From: Pseudomonadota bacterium
GTDB lineage: Bacteria; Pseudomonadota; Gammaproteobacteria; Burkholderiales; Thiobacillaceae
Assembly: GCA_030684775.1 (NCBI GenBank)
Contig: JAUXXW010000100.1
Coordinates: 1-35,797, forward strand
Reading direction: 5' to 3'
Length of the DNA stretch: 35,797 bases
Part shown: positions 29,173-35,797 of the stretch, in pieces
How the letters are laid out: each line of letters starts with the position of its first letter
How positions within the stretch are numbered: position 1 is the first letter of the stretch
The notes under the pieces: generated by a model
The model's database searches: none
What the model was told of the DNA's origin: nothing
Seen by the model: only the letters and a program-made list of their open reading frames with translations
Made by a program: the position numbers and the translations under genes

Positions 29173-32130
29173 ATGACTCAATCCACGATTCAAACCACCT
29201 GTCCCTACTGCGGCGTCGGCTGCGGCGTCCTGGTGAGTCGCGAAGACTCCCCCCTTTATCAAAGGGGGGTTGGGGGGGGATTTAGCGACGTTTGCGATTA
29301 CGCCGACCCTGGAGAAATCCCTGATGAAGCCCCTACCCTTCGGTACCCTAACCCCCCTTTTTTAAAGGGGGGGACTCGGTTCACTGTGCGCGGCGACCCC
29401 GAGCATCCCGCCAACTTCGGCCGCCTCTGTTCCAAGGGCGCGGCGCTGGCGGAGACTTTGAGCCTGGAGGATCGCCTGCTGCATCCGGAAATAAACGGCG
29501 AGCGCGTCACCTGGGACGCCGCGCTCGACAGCGTCGCGCAACGCTTCCAGCAAGTGATCGCCGAACACGGCCCAGATGCCGTGGCGTTCTATGTCTCCGG
29601 CCAGTTGCTTACGGAAGACTATTACGTCGCCAACAAGCTGATGAAGGGCTTCATCGGCAGCGGCAACATCGACACCAATTCGCGCCTGTGCATGTCCTCC
29701 GCCGTGGTCGGACACAAGCGCGCCTTCGGCAGCGACACCGTGCCCGGTTGCTACGAAGACCTGGAAATCGCCGACCTGGTGACCTTGGTCGGCTCCAACA
29801 CCGCCTGGGCGCATCCCGTGGTGTACCAGCGCATCGTCGCCGCGAAGCAGGCGCGGCCGCGCATGAAGATCGTGCTGATCGACCCGCGCCGCACCGCCAC
29901 GGCCGGGCTGTTGCAAACCCCGGCCGACCTGCACCTGGCGATCAAGCCGGGCGCGGATGCCTGGCTGTTCAACGGCCTGCTCAACCACCTGAGAAGGGAA
30001 GACGGCATCGACTGGAGCTATCTGGAACAGCATGTCGAAGGTTTCGGCGCCGCGCTGGAGGAAGTCGGCGGCCTGAGCATCACGAAAGTGGCGGCGCGTT
30101 GCGGCCTGGCCGAGGCCGATGTGGCCGAGTTCTACCGCCTGTTCACACAGACGCCGAAAAGCGTCACCGTTTTTTCCCAGGGTATCAACCAGTCTTCCTC
30201 CGGCGTCGATAAAGTTAACAGCGTCATTAACGTACACCTCGCCACTGGCCGGGTCGGCCTGCCCGGCGCCTCGCCGTTTTCCATCACCGGCCAGCCCAAC
30301 GCCATGGGCGGGCGCGAGGTGGGTGGCCTGGCCAATCAACTGGCTGCGCACATGGACATCGTGCCGGAGTGCATCGAGCGCGTCGGCCGTTTCTGGAACG
30401 CGCCCAACATCACCCATCGCCCCGGCCTCAAGGCGCTGGAATTGTTCGACGCCGTGCGTGACGGCCGCATCAAGGCGATCTGGATCATGGCCACCAACCC
30501 GGCGGTGAGCCTGCCGGAAGCGGATCGCGCCGTGGCCGCGCTGAAACAGTGCGAATTCGTCGTGGTTTCCGACAACACCCGCCATACCGATACCGCCCAG
30601 TTGGCGCACGTGCTGCTGCCCGCCGCCGCCTGGGGCGAGAAGGACGGCACGGTGACCAACTCGGAACGGCGCATTTCGCGGCAGCGCCCGTTTCTGCCGC
30701 TGCCCGGCGAAGCGCAACCGGACTGGTGGATCGTCAATGAAGTGGCGCGGCGCATGGGCCACGCGGAAGCGTTCGCGTTCGATGGCCCGGCGGCGATCTT
30801 CGCCGAACATGCCGCCTTGTCGGGCTTCGAGAACGGCGGCTCGCGCGACTTCGACATCTCAGCGCTGCTGGCTCCCCCCTGTGCCAACACGCCAGGCGCG
30901 TTAGGCGCTGCCGCCGGCACTGGCACCTTCCCCCTTTCTCAAAGGGGGATTGAGGTACCGAAGGGTAGGGGCTTCATCGGGGATTTAGCGACGGTTGCAC
31001 AGGCGCAGACCTTGGAGAAATCCCCCCCCAGCCCCCCTTTGAAAAAGGGGGGAGTTGGTTTCACGCAGGCCGCCTACGACACGCTCGAACCCGTGCAGTG
31101 GCCGATAGCCGCCAGCGGCAAAGGCACGCCGCGCCTGTTCGGCCAGGGCCGTTACTACACCGGCAACCACAAAGCCCGTCTGATCGCGCGGCCGCCACGC
31201 GGGCCGGCCACACCGGTCAACGCCAGCCAGCCGTTCATCTTCAACACCGGCCGCGTGCGCGACCAGTGGCACAGCATGAGCCGCAGCGGCAAGACCGCGC
31301 GGCTGCTCTCCCATATCGACGAGCCCTATATCGAGATGCACCCCGCCGACATCCGCCGCGCGGAAGTCCGTCCCGGCGGCCTCGCGCGCGTTCGCAATGG
31401 GCGCGGCGAAATGCTGGCGCGGGTGGTGGAAAGCGCGGAACAGCGCTCCGGCTCGGTGTTCGCGCCAATCCACTGGAACGGCCAGAACTCCGCCAAGGCA
31501 CGGGTCGATGCCCTGGTGTACGCGGTCACCGACGAAATATCAGGCCAGCCCGAATTCAAGCACGCGCCGGTTTCGGTGGAACCCTATGCTGCTACCTGGT
31601 ACGGCTTCGTCATGGCGCGCGCGCCTATCGACTGCAACCAGGCCGGCTACTGGACGCGGGTGCGCTGCCGCGCCTGCTGGCGCCATGAATTGGCCGGCAC
31701 GGAAAGCGAATGCGACTGGCCCAGACGGCTACGCGAAAAGTTTGGCGCCGATGGCGACTGGATCGAACTGAAGGACGGCGGCGTCAGCCGCTACCGCGCC
31801 GCGCTGCTGCGCGATGGCCGCATCGAGATGGTCTGCTTCTTCGACCGCGATTTCGCCGCCCTGCCGCCGCGTCACTGGCTGGAAGGGCTGTTCGAGAAGG
31901 ACGCACTCAATGACGCCGAACGCGCCGCCCTGCTCATGGGCCGTCCCAGCCGTGACGTGCCGGATACCGGCCGCATCGTCTGTGCCTGCTTCGGCGTCGG
32001 CGAAAACGATCTGAAACAAGCGATTCGCCAGGGCGCGAATTCGGTGGAAGCGCTGGGCATCAAGTTGAAGGCCGGCAGCAACTGCGGTTCTTGCATTCCG
32101 GAACTGAGGAAATTGCTGGCGGCTGCCTGA
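29173..32130 (+). CDS. nasA: Assimilatory nitrate reductase catalytic subunit, with two in-frame repeat insertions
   Basis: A 985-residue molybdopterin (bis-MGD) nitrate reductase reducing nitrate to nitrite in the cytoplasm. The N-terminal [4Fe-4S] site uses C10, C13 and C17 (CPYCGVGC) and C86 (GRLCSKG). 'IDTNSRLCMSSAVVGHKRAF' carries the active-site region, 'LIDPRRTATAG' and 'TGRVRDQWHSMSRSGKTA' follow, and the C-terminus has a BFD-like [2Fe-2S] domain (CACFG near 938, CGSC near 971). Family C repeats add about 41 residues at 26-67, between the third and fourth cluster Cys, and about 42 or more at 586-627 before 'YDTLEPVQWP'. The frame remains open. ATG 29173 fits the family start; ATG 29149 would add eight residues. 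It supplies nitrite to NirBD. Confidence 0.94.
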   Translation: MTQSTIQTTCPYCGVGCGVLVSREDSPLYQRGVGGGFSDVCDYADPGEIPDEAPTLRYPNPPFLKGGTRFTVRGDPEHPANFGRLCSKGAALAETLSLEDRLLHPEINGERVTWDAALDSVAQRFQQVIAEHGPDAVAFYVSGQLLTEDYYVANKLMKGFIGSGNIDTNSRLCMSSAVVGHKRAFGSDTVPGCYEDLEIADLVTLVGSNTAWAHPVVYQRIVAAKQARPRMKIVLIDPRRTATAGLLQTPADLHLAIKPGADAWLFNGLLNHLRREDGIDWSYLEQHVEGFGAALEEVGGLSITKVAARCGLAEADVAEFYRLFTQTPKSVTVFSQGINQSSSGVDKVNSVINVHLATGRVGLPGASPFSITGQPNAMGGREVGGLANQLAAHMDIVPECIERVGRFWNAPNITHRPGLKALELFDAVRDGRIKAIWIMATNPAVSLPEADRAVAALKQCEFVVVSDNTRHTDTAQLAHVLLPAAAWGEKDGTVTNSERRISRQRPFLPLPGEAQPDWWIVNEVARRMGHAEAFAFDGPAAIFAEHAALSGFENGGSRDFDISALLAPPCANTPGALGAAAGTGTFPLSQRGIEVPKGRGFIGDLATVAQAQTLEKSPPSPPLKKGGVGFTQAAYDTLEPVQWPIAASGKGTPRLFGQGRYYTGNHKARLIARPPRGPATPVNASQPFIFNTGRVRDQWHSMSRSGKTARLLSHIDEPYIEMHPADIRRAEVRPGGLARVRNGRGEMLARVVESAEQRSGSVFAPIHWNGQNSAKARVDALVYAVTDEISGQPEFKHAPVSVEPYAATWYGFVMARAPIDCNQAGYWTRVRCRACWRHELAGTESECDWPRRLREKFGADGDWIELKDGGVSRYRAALLRDGRIEMVCFFDRDFAALPPRHWLEGLFEKDALNDAERAALLMGRPSRDVPDTGRIVCACFGVGENDLKQAIRQGANSVEALGIKLKAGSNCGSCIPELRKLLAAA
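29249..29373. repeat. Palindromic repeat, family C (C4), in frame inside nasA
   Basis: Left hairpin CCCCCCTTTATCAAAGGGGG plus G (29249-29269), then GATTTAGCGACGTTTGC, GGAGAAATCCCTGATGAAGC and CCCTACCCTTCGGTACC (the reverse complement of the GGTACCGAAGGG block of C3 and C5), and right hairpin CCCCCCTTTTTTAAAGGGGG plus G (29352-29372). It encodes SPLYQRG and NPPFLKGG. Confidence 0.9.
30930..31052. repeat. Palindromic repeat, family C (C5), in frame inside nasA
   Basis: Left hairpin CCCCCTTTCTCAAAGGGGG (30930-30948), then GGTACCGAAGGGTAGGGG, CTTCATCGGGGATTTAGCGA, GGAGAAATCCCCCCC and right hairpin CCCCCCTTTGAAAAAGGGGG plus G (31032-31052). It encodes FPLSQRG and PPLKKGG, the same frame as C3 and C4. 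Confidence 0.9.
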
Positions 32131-32133
32131 AGC

Positions 32134-32213
32134 CGTAGGAGCGAGCTTGCTCGCGATAGCAACGCCGGCATTTCGATCAACCGTGGCTATCGCCAGCAAG
32201 CCGGCTCCGACGG
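32134..32213. repeat. Palindromic repeat, family E
   Basis: Starts CGTAGGAGCGAGCTTGCTCG followed by CGATAGC, and ends GCTATCGCCAGCAAGC followed by CGGCTCCGACGG. It resembles GTAGGAGC-type REP sequences of pseudomonads. It lies directly after nasA and abuts the molybdoenzyme fragment. Confidence 0.82.
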
Positions 32214-32573
32214 CCCACTCGGCTGCCACGAGGATTTCGAGCACACCGACTGCCTGATCGCCTGGGGCTCCAACCTGCCGGAGCAGCACCCCATCACCCC
32301 CGGCACCGACGTGGTGCTGATGAACGCGATGATGCATGTGATCTTCAAGGAGGGCCTGGAGGACAAGCGCTACATCGCGGCCAACACCAACGGCGTCGAG
32401 GCATTGATGGCCGAAGTGGCCAATTACGACCCGGTCAGCGCCGCGAAAATCTGTGGCATCGACGAGGACACCATCCGCGTGGTGGCGCGCACTTTTGCGC
32501 AGTCTGGTGCCGCCATGCAGATATGGATCAGGTCGCGGCGGCGAAATTGCCGATGGAAATGCGGGAGTTCTAG
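32214..32573 (+). pseudogene. Fragment of a molybdopterin oxidoreductase (formate dehydrogenase alpha-like)
   Basis: One frame reads 'GCHEDFEHTDCLIAWGSNLP' then 'EQHPITPGTDVVLMNAMMHV' and 'VARTFAQSGAAMQIW'. In intact bis-MGD enzymes about 35 residues (the 'DPRRT' segment) separate the HP-I motif from the 'PGTDV-L-NAM' motif; here they are directly joined, so there is an internal deletion. The N-terminal Fe-S domain is absent, cut by repeat E, and the frame degenerates after 'AAMQIW'. A separate short frame (32523-32573, starting MDQVAAAKLP) overlaps the end. The second half resembles formate dehydrogenase alpha more than NasA, so this is unlikely to be a duplicate of the neighbouring gene. 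It is non-functional. Confidence 0.75.
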
Positions 32574-32580
32574 GTTTTCT

Positions 32581-32600
32581 CCCCTCCCAGACCGGGAGGG
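32581..32600. repeat. Family B-like hairpin before repeat A8
   Basis: CCCTCCC faces GGGAGGG around the short loop AGACC. It is a reduced relative of the family B hairpins, standing 5 bp before A8. Confidence 0.5.
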
Positions 32601-32604
32601 ACTC

Positions 32605-32677
32605 GTAGGTTGGGCAAAGCGCAGCGTGCCCAACGAACCGCCGCCATGTTGGGCACGCTGCGCTTTGCCCAACCTAC
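32605..32677. repeat. Palindromic repeat, family A short form (copy A8)
   Basis: Starts GTAGGTTGGGCAAAGCGCAG and ends CTGCGCTTTGCCCAACCTAC, loop GAACCGCCGCCATG. It sits between the molybdoenzyme fragment and the toxin-antitoxin remnant. The remaining bases 32678-32823 hold nothing recognised. Confidence 0.92.
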
Positions 32678-32823
32678 GTCTTCTGACCCTATCCAGAGGC
32701 CATGATGCAAGTGCGAGCGCCGTTACCAAGCGGCGCCGTTTGACGAAATCAGGGGCTTATTGATTCCATGCGCGGTGGTGGCCGGTTGCTTCTGTGGCGG
32801 CACCCCATCCCTGCTTTCCTCAT

Positions 32824-33129
32824 TCACGCCAGCCAGTTTTCAATGACCCGCCCGGATACCCTGGAAAACACGCTCACCTTATCCGTGACCGCGATGGCGC
32901 CGAGTGCGCGGGCCTGAGCGGCGATCCAGTAATCGTTGGAACTGATCGTGGTGCCTTTGCGTTCGAGTTCAGCTCTGATCTCGGCGTAATGTTGGCTGGC
33001 GTTCGCGTCCAAGGGCACGAGTTGCATCCCTTCCACCACTCGCGCGATCACCCGGCCATGACGGGTGATCGCGATTTCCTCGCCGGCTTCGACGGCGGCG
33101 AGCATTTCGTCGAACTCGTAGGCGCGCAT
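32824..33129 (-). pseudogene. Fused remnant of a Phd-type antitoxin and a VapC (PIN) toxin
   Basis: The first about 35 residues ('MRAYEFDEMLAAVEAGEEIA' then 'ITRHGRVIARVV') are the N-terminal DNA-binding part of a Phd/YefM-type antitoxin. The rest ('HYAEIRAELERKGTTIS' then 'NDYWIAAQARALGAIAVTDK' and 'FSRVSGRVIENW') is the C-terminal half of a VapC PIN-domain toxin. The antitoxin's toxin-binding tail and the toxin's N-terminal half with its first catalytic Asp are gone, so one deletion has fused two genes in frame. ATG 33129 follows GGAG and is preferred; ATG 33141 and 33165 are in frame upstream. It may still repress a promoter through the antitoxin part, but it cannot be an active nuclease. 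Confidence 0.8.
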
Positions 33130-33332
33130 CACGAACTCCATTCCGGCTATGCGGCCAGCGTCCACTTGCGAGGAGGAAGACGCTGTCCCGGCCGCCTACC
33201 GGATCAGACGGGTGAGAGGCGAACAGCGCCAATTCGCGGATAATCGCGCCGTTTTTTCTTCACGCGCGCCTTGCAAGCCTGGCCGTGTACGAAAAACGCA
33301 ACGTCAACCAAACCACACGAGAGGACCATCCC

Positions 33333-34769
33333 ATGCTGCTGGGTTTCGTCATTCTTTATCTGGTCGTATCCATCGGCATCGGCATGTTTGCCGCCACCCG
33401 CGTGCATAACGCGCGCGACTACATTTCCGCCGGGCGTTCGTTGCCGCTGTACATCGTCATGGCCATGGTGTTCGCCACCTGGTTCGGCGCCGAGACGGTG
33501 CTGGGGATTCCCGCGACTTTCATGGAAGAAGACCTGGGCGGGTTGATTTCCGACCCCTTCGGCGCGGCGCTGTGCCTGGTGTTGTTCGGCCTGTTCTTCG
33601 CCAGGAAGCTGTACCGCATGAACCTGCTGACCATCGCGGATTTCTACCGGGAACGTTATGACCGTCGCGTCGAGCTCATCACCGGCGTGGCCATCGCGCT
33701 GTCCTACCTGGGCTGGGTGTCGGCGCAGGTCACCGCGCTGGGGCTGGTGTTCAACGTGCTCTCCGATGGCCAGATCACGCAGGCGCAAGGCATCCTGATC
33801 GGCGCCTCGGTGGTGCTGATGTACACGCTCTATGGCGGCATGTGGTCGGTGGCGCTGACCACCTTCTTTCAGATGATCGTCATCGTCCTCGGCCTGTGCT
33901 ACATCGCCTGGCTGGTAGCCGGCCTGACCGGCGGCGTCGCGCCGGTCATCGAGCACGCCGCCGCCAACGGCAAGTTCCATTTCTGGCCGGAGCTGAACGC
34001 GGTGGCGATGGTGGCCTTCATTTCCGGCCTGCTGACCATGGGTTTCGGCTCGATCCCGCAGCAGGACGTGTTCCAGCGCGCCAACGCGTCGAAGAATGAA
34101 AACGTGGCGGTGTGGGGCACGGTGGCGGGTGGCATCGCCTATTTTCTGTTTGCCGCCGTGCCCTTGTTCCTGGCCTATTCCGCCACGCTGATCGACCCGG
34201 CGCTGACGGCGAAATGGCTGGCGGCGGATAGCCAGAAACTGCTGCCGGAACTGGTCAAGGGCCATCTACCCCTGTTCGCCCAGGTGATCTTCTATGGCGC
34301 CCTGCTCGCGGTAATCATGTCCACCGCTTCCGGCACGCTGCTGGCGCCTTCGGTGACGATTTCGGAAAACGTGCTGAAGGGCTTCGTCACCCGCCGCAAG
34401 CCCCTGTCGGACAAGGCGCTGCTGCTGATGACCCGCTGGGTGGTCGGCGTTTTCGCCGTGCTGGTCACGCTCTATGCGTTGTGGGCGCTGGGCGAGGACA
34501 CCGGTATCCACCAGATGGTGGAGAACGCCTACAAGGTCACGCTGGTGGTGGCGTTCGTGCCGCTGGTCGCCGGGCTCTACTGGGCGCGCGCCAATACGGC
34601 GGGCGCCTACCTCGCCATCGGCCTGGGGCTGACGACCTGGCTGTCGCTGGAGTTCTTCGCGCCGGAGGGCGACATGCCGCCACACTTCGCCGGCTTTCTC
34701 ATGAGTGTGCTGGGGATGCTGGCCGGTTCTCTATCGTTCGGATCGTCACACGGGCGGAAACAGGAATAA
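33333..34769 (+). CDS. Sodium:solute symporter (SSS family)
   Basis: A 478-residue membrane protein with about 13 helices and the SSS family layout: 'YISAGRSLPLYIVMAMVFAT' near 30, 'ADFYRERYDRRVELITG' near 97, 'YTLYGGMWSVALTTFFQ' near 165, 'SIPQQDVFQRANASKNEN' near 240 and 'MSTASGTLLAPSVTISEN' near 330, which holds the Ser/Thr residues that bind Na+ in relatives. The substrate (proline, acetate, pantothenate and others in this family) cannot be read from sequence. ATG 33333 is chosen with GAGAGGA upstream; ATG-like alternatives 48 bp earlier give a non-membrane extension. It has no obvious operon partner. Confidence 0.9.
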   Translation: MLLGFVILYLVVSIGIGMFAATRVHNARDYISAGRSLPLYIVMAMVFATWFGAETVLGIPATFMEEDLGGLISDPFGAALCLVLFGLFFARKLYRMNLLTIADFYRERYDRRVELITGVAIALSYLGWVSAQVTALGLVFNVLSDGQITQAQGILIGASVVLMYTLYGGMWSVALTTFFQMIVIVLGLCYIAWLVAGLTGGVAPVIEHAAANGKFHFWPELNAVAMVAFISGLLTMGFGSIPQQDVFQRANASKNENVAVWGTVAGGIAYFLFAAVPLFLAYSATLIDPALTAKWLAADSQKLLPELVKGHLPLFAQVIFYGALLAVIMSTASGTLLAPSVTISENVLKGFVTRRKPLSDKALLLMTRWVVGVFAVLVTLYALWALGEDTGIHQMVENAYKVTLVVAFVPLVAGLYWARANTAGAYLAIGLGLTTWLSLEFFAPEGDMPPHFAGFLMSVLGMLAGSLSFGSSHGRKQE

Positions 34770-34835
34770 ACGGTATAAAGATTTCATTTCCACAGCCGAT
34801 AGATATATCCCAAACAGCGTTACTCACCCGGGACC

Positions 34836-35765
34836 ATGACCCAAACTCCAAATGTCATCGGCACGGCCGTCATGCAGTTGCTCAAGGATCGCGGCGAGCC
34901 CGCGACCCCGGACAACTATGAGCGCACCTATTACGAACTCTCCGGCCTGCCGCACCCGGCCAAGCCGAGCGAGCCCGCCGATGACAACAGCGCCAACCTC
35001 CAACTGCTCGCCATGCTGCGCGAGATGGTGCAGGAAATCACCAACAAGACCGAACATCTGGCACACGATCTGGGCGAGAAGAACCAGGGCCTGTCGGAAA
35101 ACGTCAGCAGCCTGAAGTCCTGCCGCGATAAAAACGAAATCCTGCGTTTGCTGTCTTCGGTGGTGATGCAGGCGGGCAGCATCCACAGCACGGTGGAATC
35201 GAGCCATCAGGAACTCCTGGAAACGCGCCAGTCGCTCAACGCCATGCAGGAAGAACTGGCCGAAACCCGCCAGATGCTCAACGAAGACGCCCTGACTGGC
35301 GCCCTCAACCGGCGTGGGCTGGATGCCACGCTTTCACGCGAAATCGCCCGCGCACAAAGGGTCAATGCGCGACTTTCCCTGGCGATGGTAGATCTCGACT
35401 ACTTCAAGAAAATCAACGACGACTTCGGCCACGCGGCCGGCGACCAGATGCTGATGCACTTCACCAGCCTGATCCGCTCGGTGATGCGCAAATCCGATGC
35501 CCTGGTGCGCTACGGCGGTGAGGAATTCACACTGATCCTGCCGGATACCGACGCGCGCGGCGCCCATTTCGTGCTCGGCCGTCTGCAACAGGTAATGGCG
35601 CGCACGCCGCTGAATTACGAAGGCAAGCAGATCAACACCACCTTCAGCGCCGGTGTCGCCACCCTGAAGCCCGATGAAAATGGCCACGCCCTGCTGCGCC
35701 GCGCCGACGATGCCGTTTACGCCGCCAAGAACGCGGGGCGCAACACCATCAAGATGGCGCATTAA
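34836..35765 (+). CDS. Diguanylate cyclase (GGDEF domain)
   Basis: A 309-residue cytoplasmic protein. The N-terminal about 140 residues are helical, with 'LLKDRGEPATPDNYERTYYE' at the start and a coiled-coil stretch (about 100-148) leading into the catalytic domain. The GGDEF domain starts 'DALTGALNRRGLDATL' near 150 and has the active-site loop RYGGEEF near 227, with an RKSD inhibitory site five residues before it, so product feedback is expected. The family makes cyclic-di-GMP from two GTP. The N-terminal domain resembles those of other short betaproteobacterial cyclases; its input signal is unknown. Confidence 0.92.
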   Translation: MTQTPNVIGTAVMQLLKDRGEPATPDNYERTYYELSGLPHPAKPSEPADDNSANLQLLAMLREMVQEITNKTEHLAHDLGEKNQGLSENVSSLKSCRDKNEILRLLSSVVMQAGSIHSTVESSHQELLETRQSLNAMQEELAETRQMLNEDALTGALNRRGLDATLSREIARAQRVNARLSLAMVDLDYFKKINDDFGHAAGDQMLMHFTSLIRSVMRKSDALVRYGGEEFTLILPDTDARGAHFVLGRLQQVMARTPLNYEGKQINTTFSAGVATLKPDENGHALLRRADDAVYAAKNAGRNTIKMAH

Positions 35766-35767
35766 TC

Positions 35768-35797
35768 TAAATCCAGCCGTTGAAGCGTAGGTTGGGC
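35768..35797. repeat. Family A repeat (copy A9), cut by the window end
   Basis: AAATCCAGCCGTTGAAGC followed by GTAGGTTGGGC. The first part is the approximate reverse complement of the tail of copy A1 (188-215), showing that this outer sequence belongs to the element. Confidence 0.8.

Noticed and set aside
32134-32213. Part of the molybdoenzyme fragment extending upstream through repeat E
   Set aside because: The sequence here is a symmetrical REP-like palindrome and its translation does not match the enzyme family.
33239-33244. GATAAT as a -10 element for the symporter gene
   Set aside because: No convincing -35 hexamer at the proper distance; a single hexamer is too weak to annotate.
109-35797. 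Repeats as a CRISPR array
   Set aside because: Copies are scattered singly through the window, are hairpins rather than short direct repeats, and have no regular spacers.

Overview
The window is GC-rich, densely coded and without any gap of Gram-negative character: O2-dependent heme synthesis (hemF), ubiE, a RegB/RegA-type redox two-component system, periplasmic cytochromes c, a beta-barrel outer-membrane protein, and flavocytochrome c sulfide dehydrogenase beside nitrate/nitrite assimilation. Together these suggest a betaproteobacterium with sulfur-oxidising ability (Rhodocyclales/Nitrosomonadales-like). The lineage is inferred from gene content only.

Layout. 1-81 is the 3' end of a glcF-like gene. 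454-2319 is an SLC13-family permease with two RCK_C domains. 2442-9082 is a plus-strand metal (probably zinc) acquisition locus: MacB/LolD-type ATPase, FtsX-type permease with a His-rich loop, a small CxxC protein, a porin-like outer-membrane protein, a ZnuA-like binding protein, a ZnuB-like permease and a DUF3299 protein, but no ZnuC. On the minus strand, 11257 down to 9239 is a peroxide-defence operon (rubrerythrin without its rubredoxin domain, separate rubredoxin, rubredoxin-reductase-like flavoprotein). Further minus-strand genes from 17465 down to 11451 are yggX, ubiE, a hicBA toxin-antitoxin pair, hemF and an atypical class A PBP. 17644-19474 is regBA. 19484-23504 (minus) holds a COG0523 GTPase, a cytochrome c and a REC-PAS-GGDEF-EAL protein. 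23820-32130 holds nirBD, fccAB and nasA. 32214-33165 is a graveyard (molybdoenzyme fragment, fused Phd-VapC remnant). 33333-35765 holds a sodium:solute symporter and a diguanylate cyclase.

The most unusual aspect is the density of short palindromic repeats. At least six unrelated families (A, D, E, F, G, H in this annotation) begin with GTAG and end with CTAC or a close variant, like the GTAG-tagged REP elements handled by IS200/IS605-like Y1 transposases. Two further families (B, C) are C/T- and G/A-rich hairpins. Families B and C lie in frame inside conserved genes (ABC ATPase, hemF, nirB, nasA twice), and family C uses the same reading frame each time. Two family A copies are bracketed by 37-bp and 29-bp direct duplications of host sequence, which leave both neighbouring genes intact.

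Regulation. nirB has a consensus sigma-54 -24/-12 element and an NtrC-type palindrome upstream. nasA has the same pair, although its -24/-12 element lies implausibly close to the start codon. This points to nitrogen control of the assimilatory genes, with the sulfide dehydrogenase pair sitting between them.
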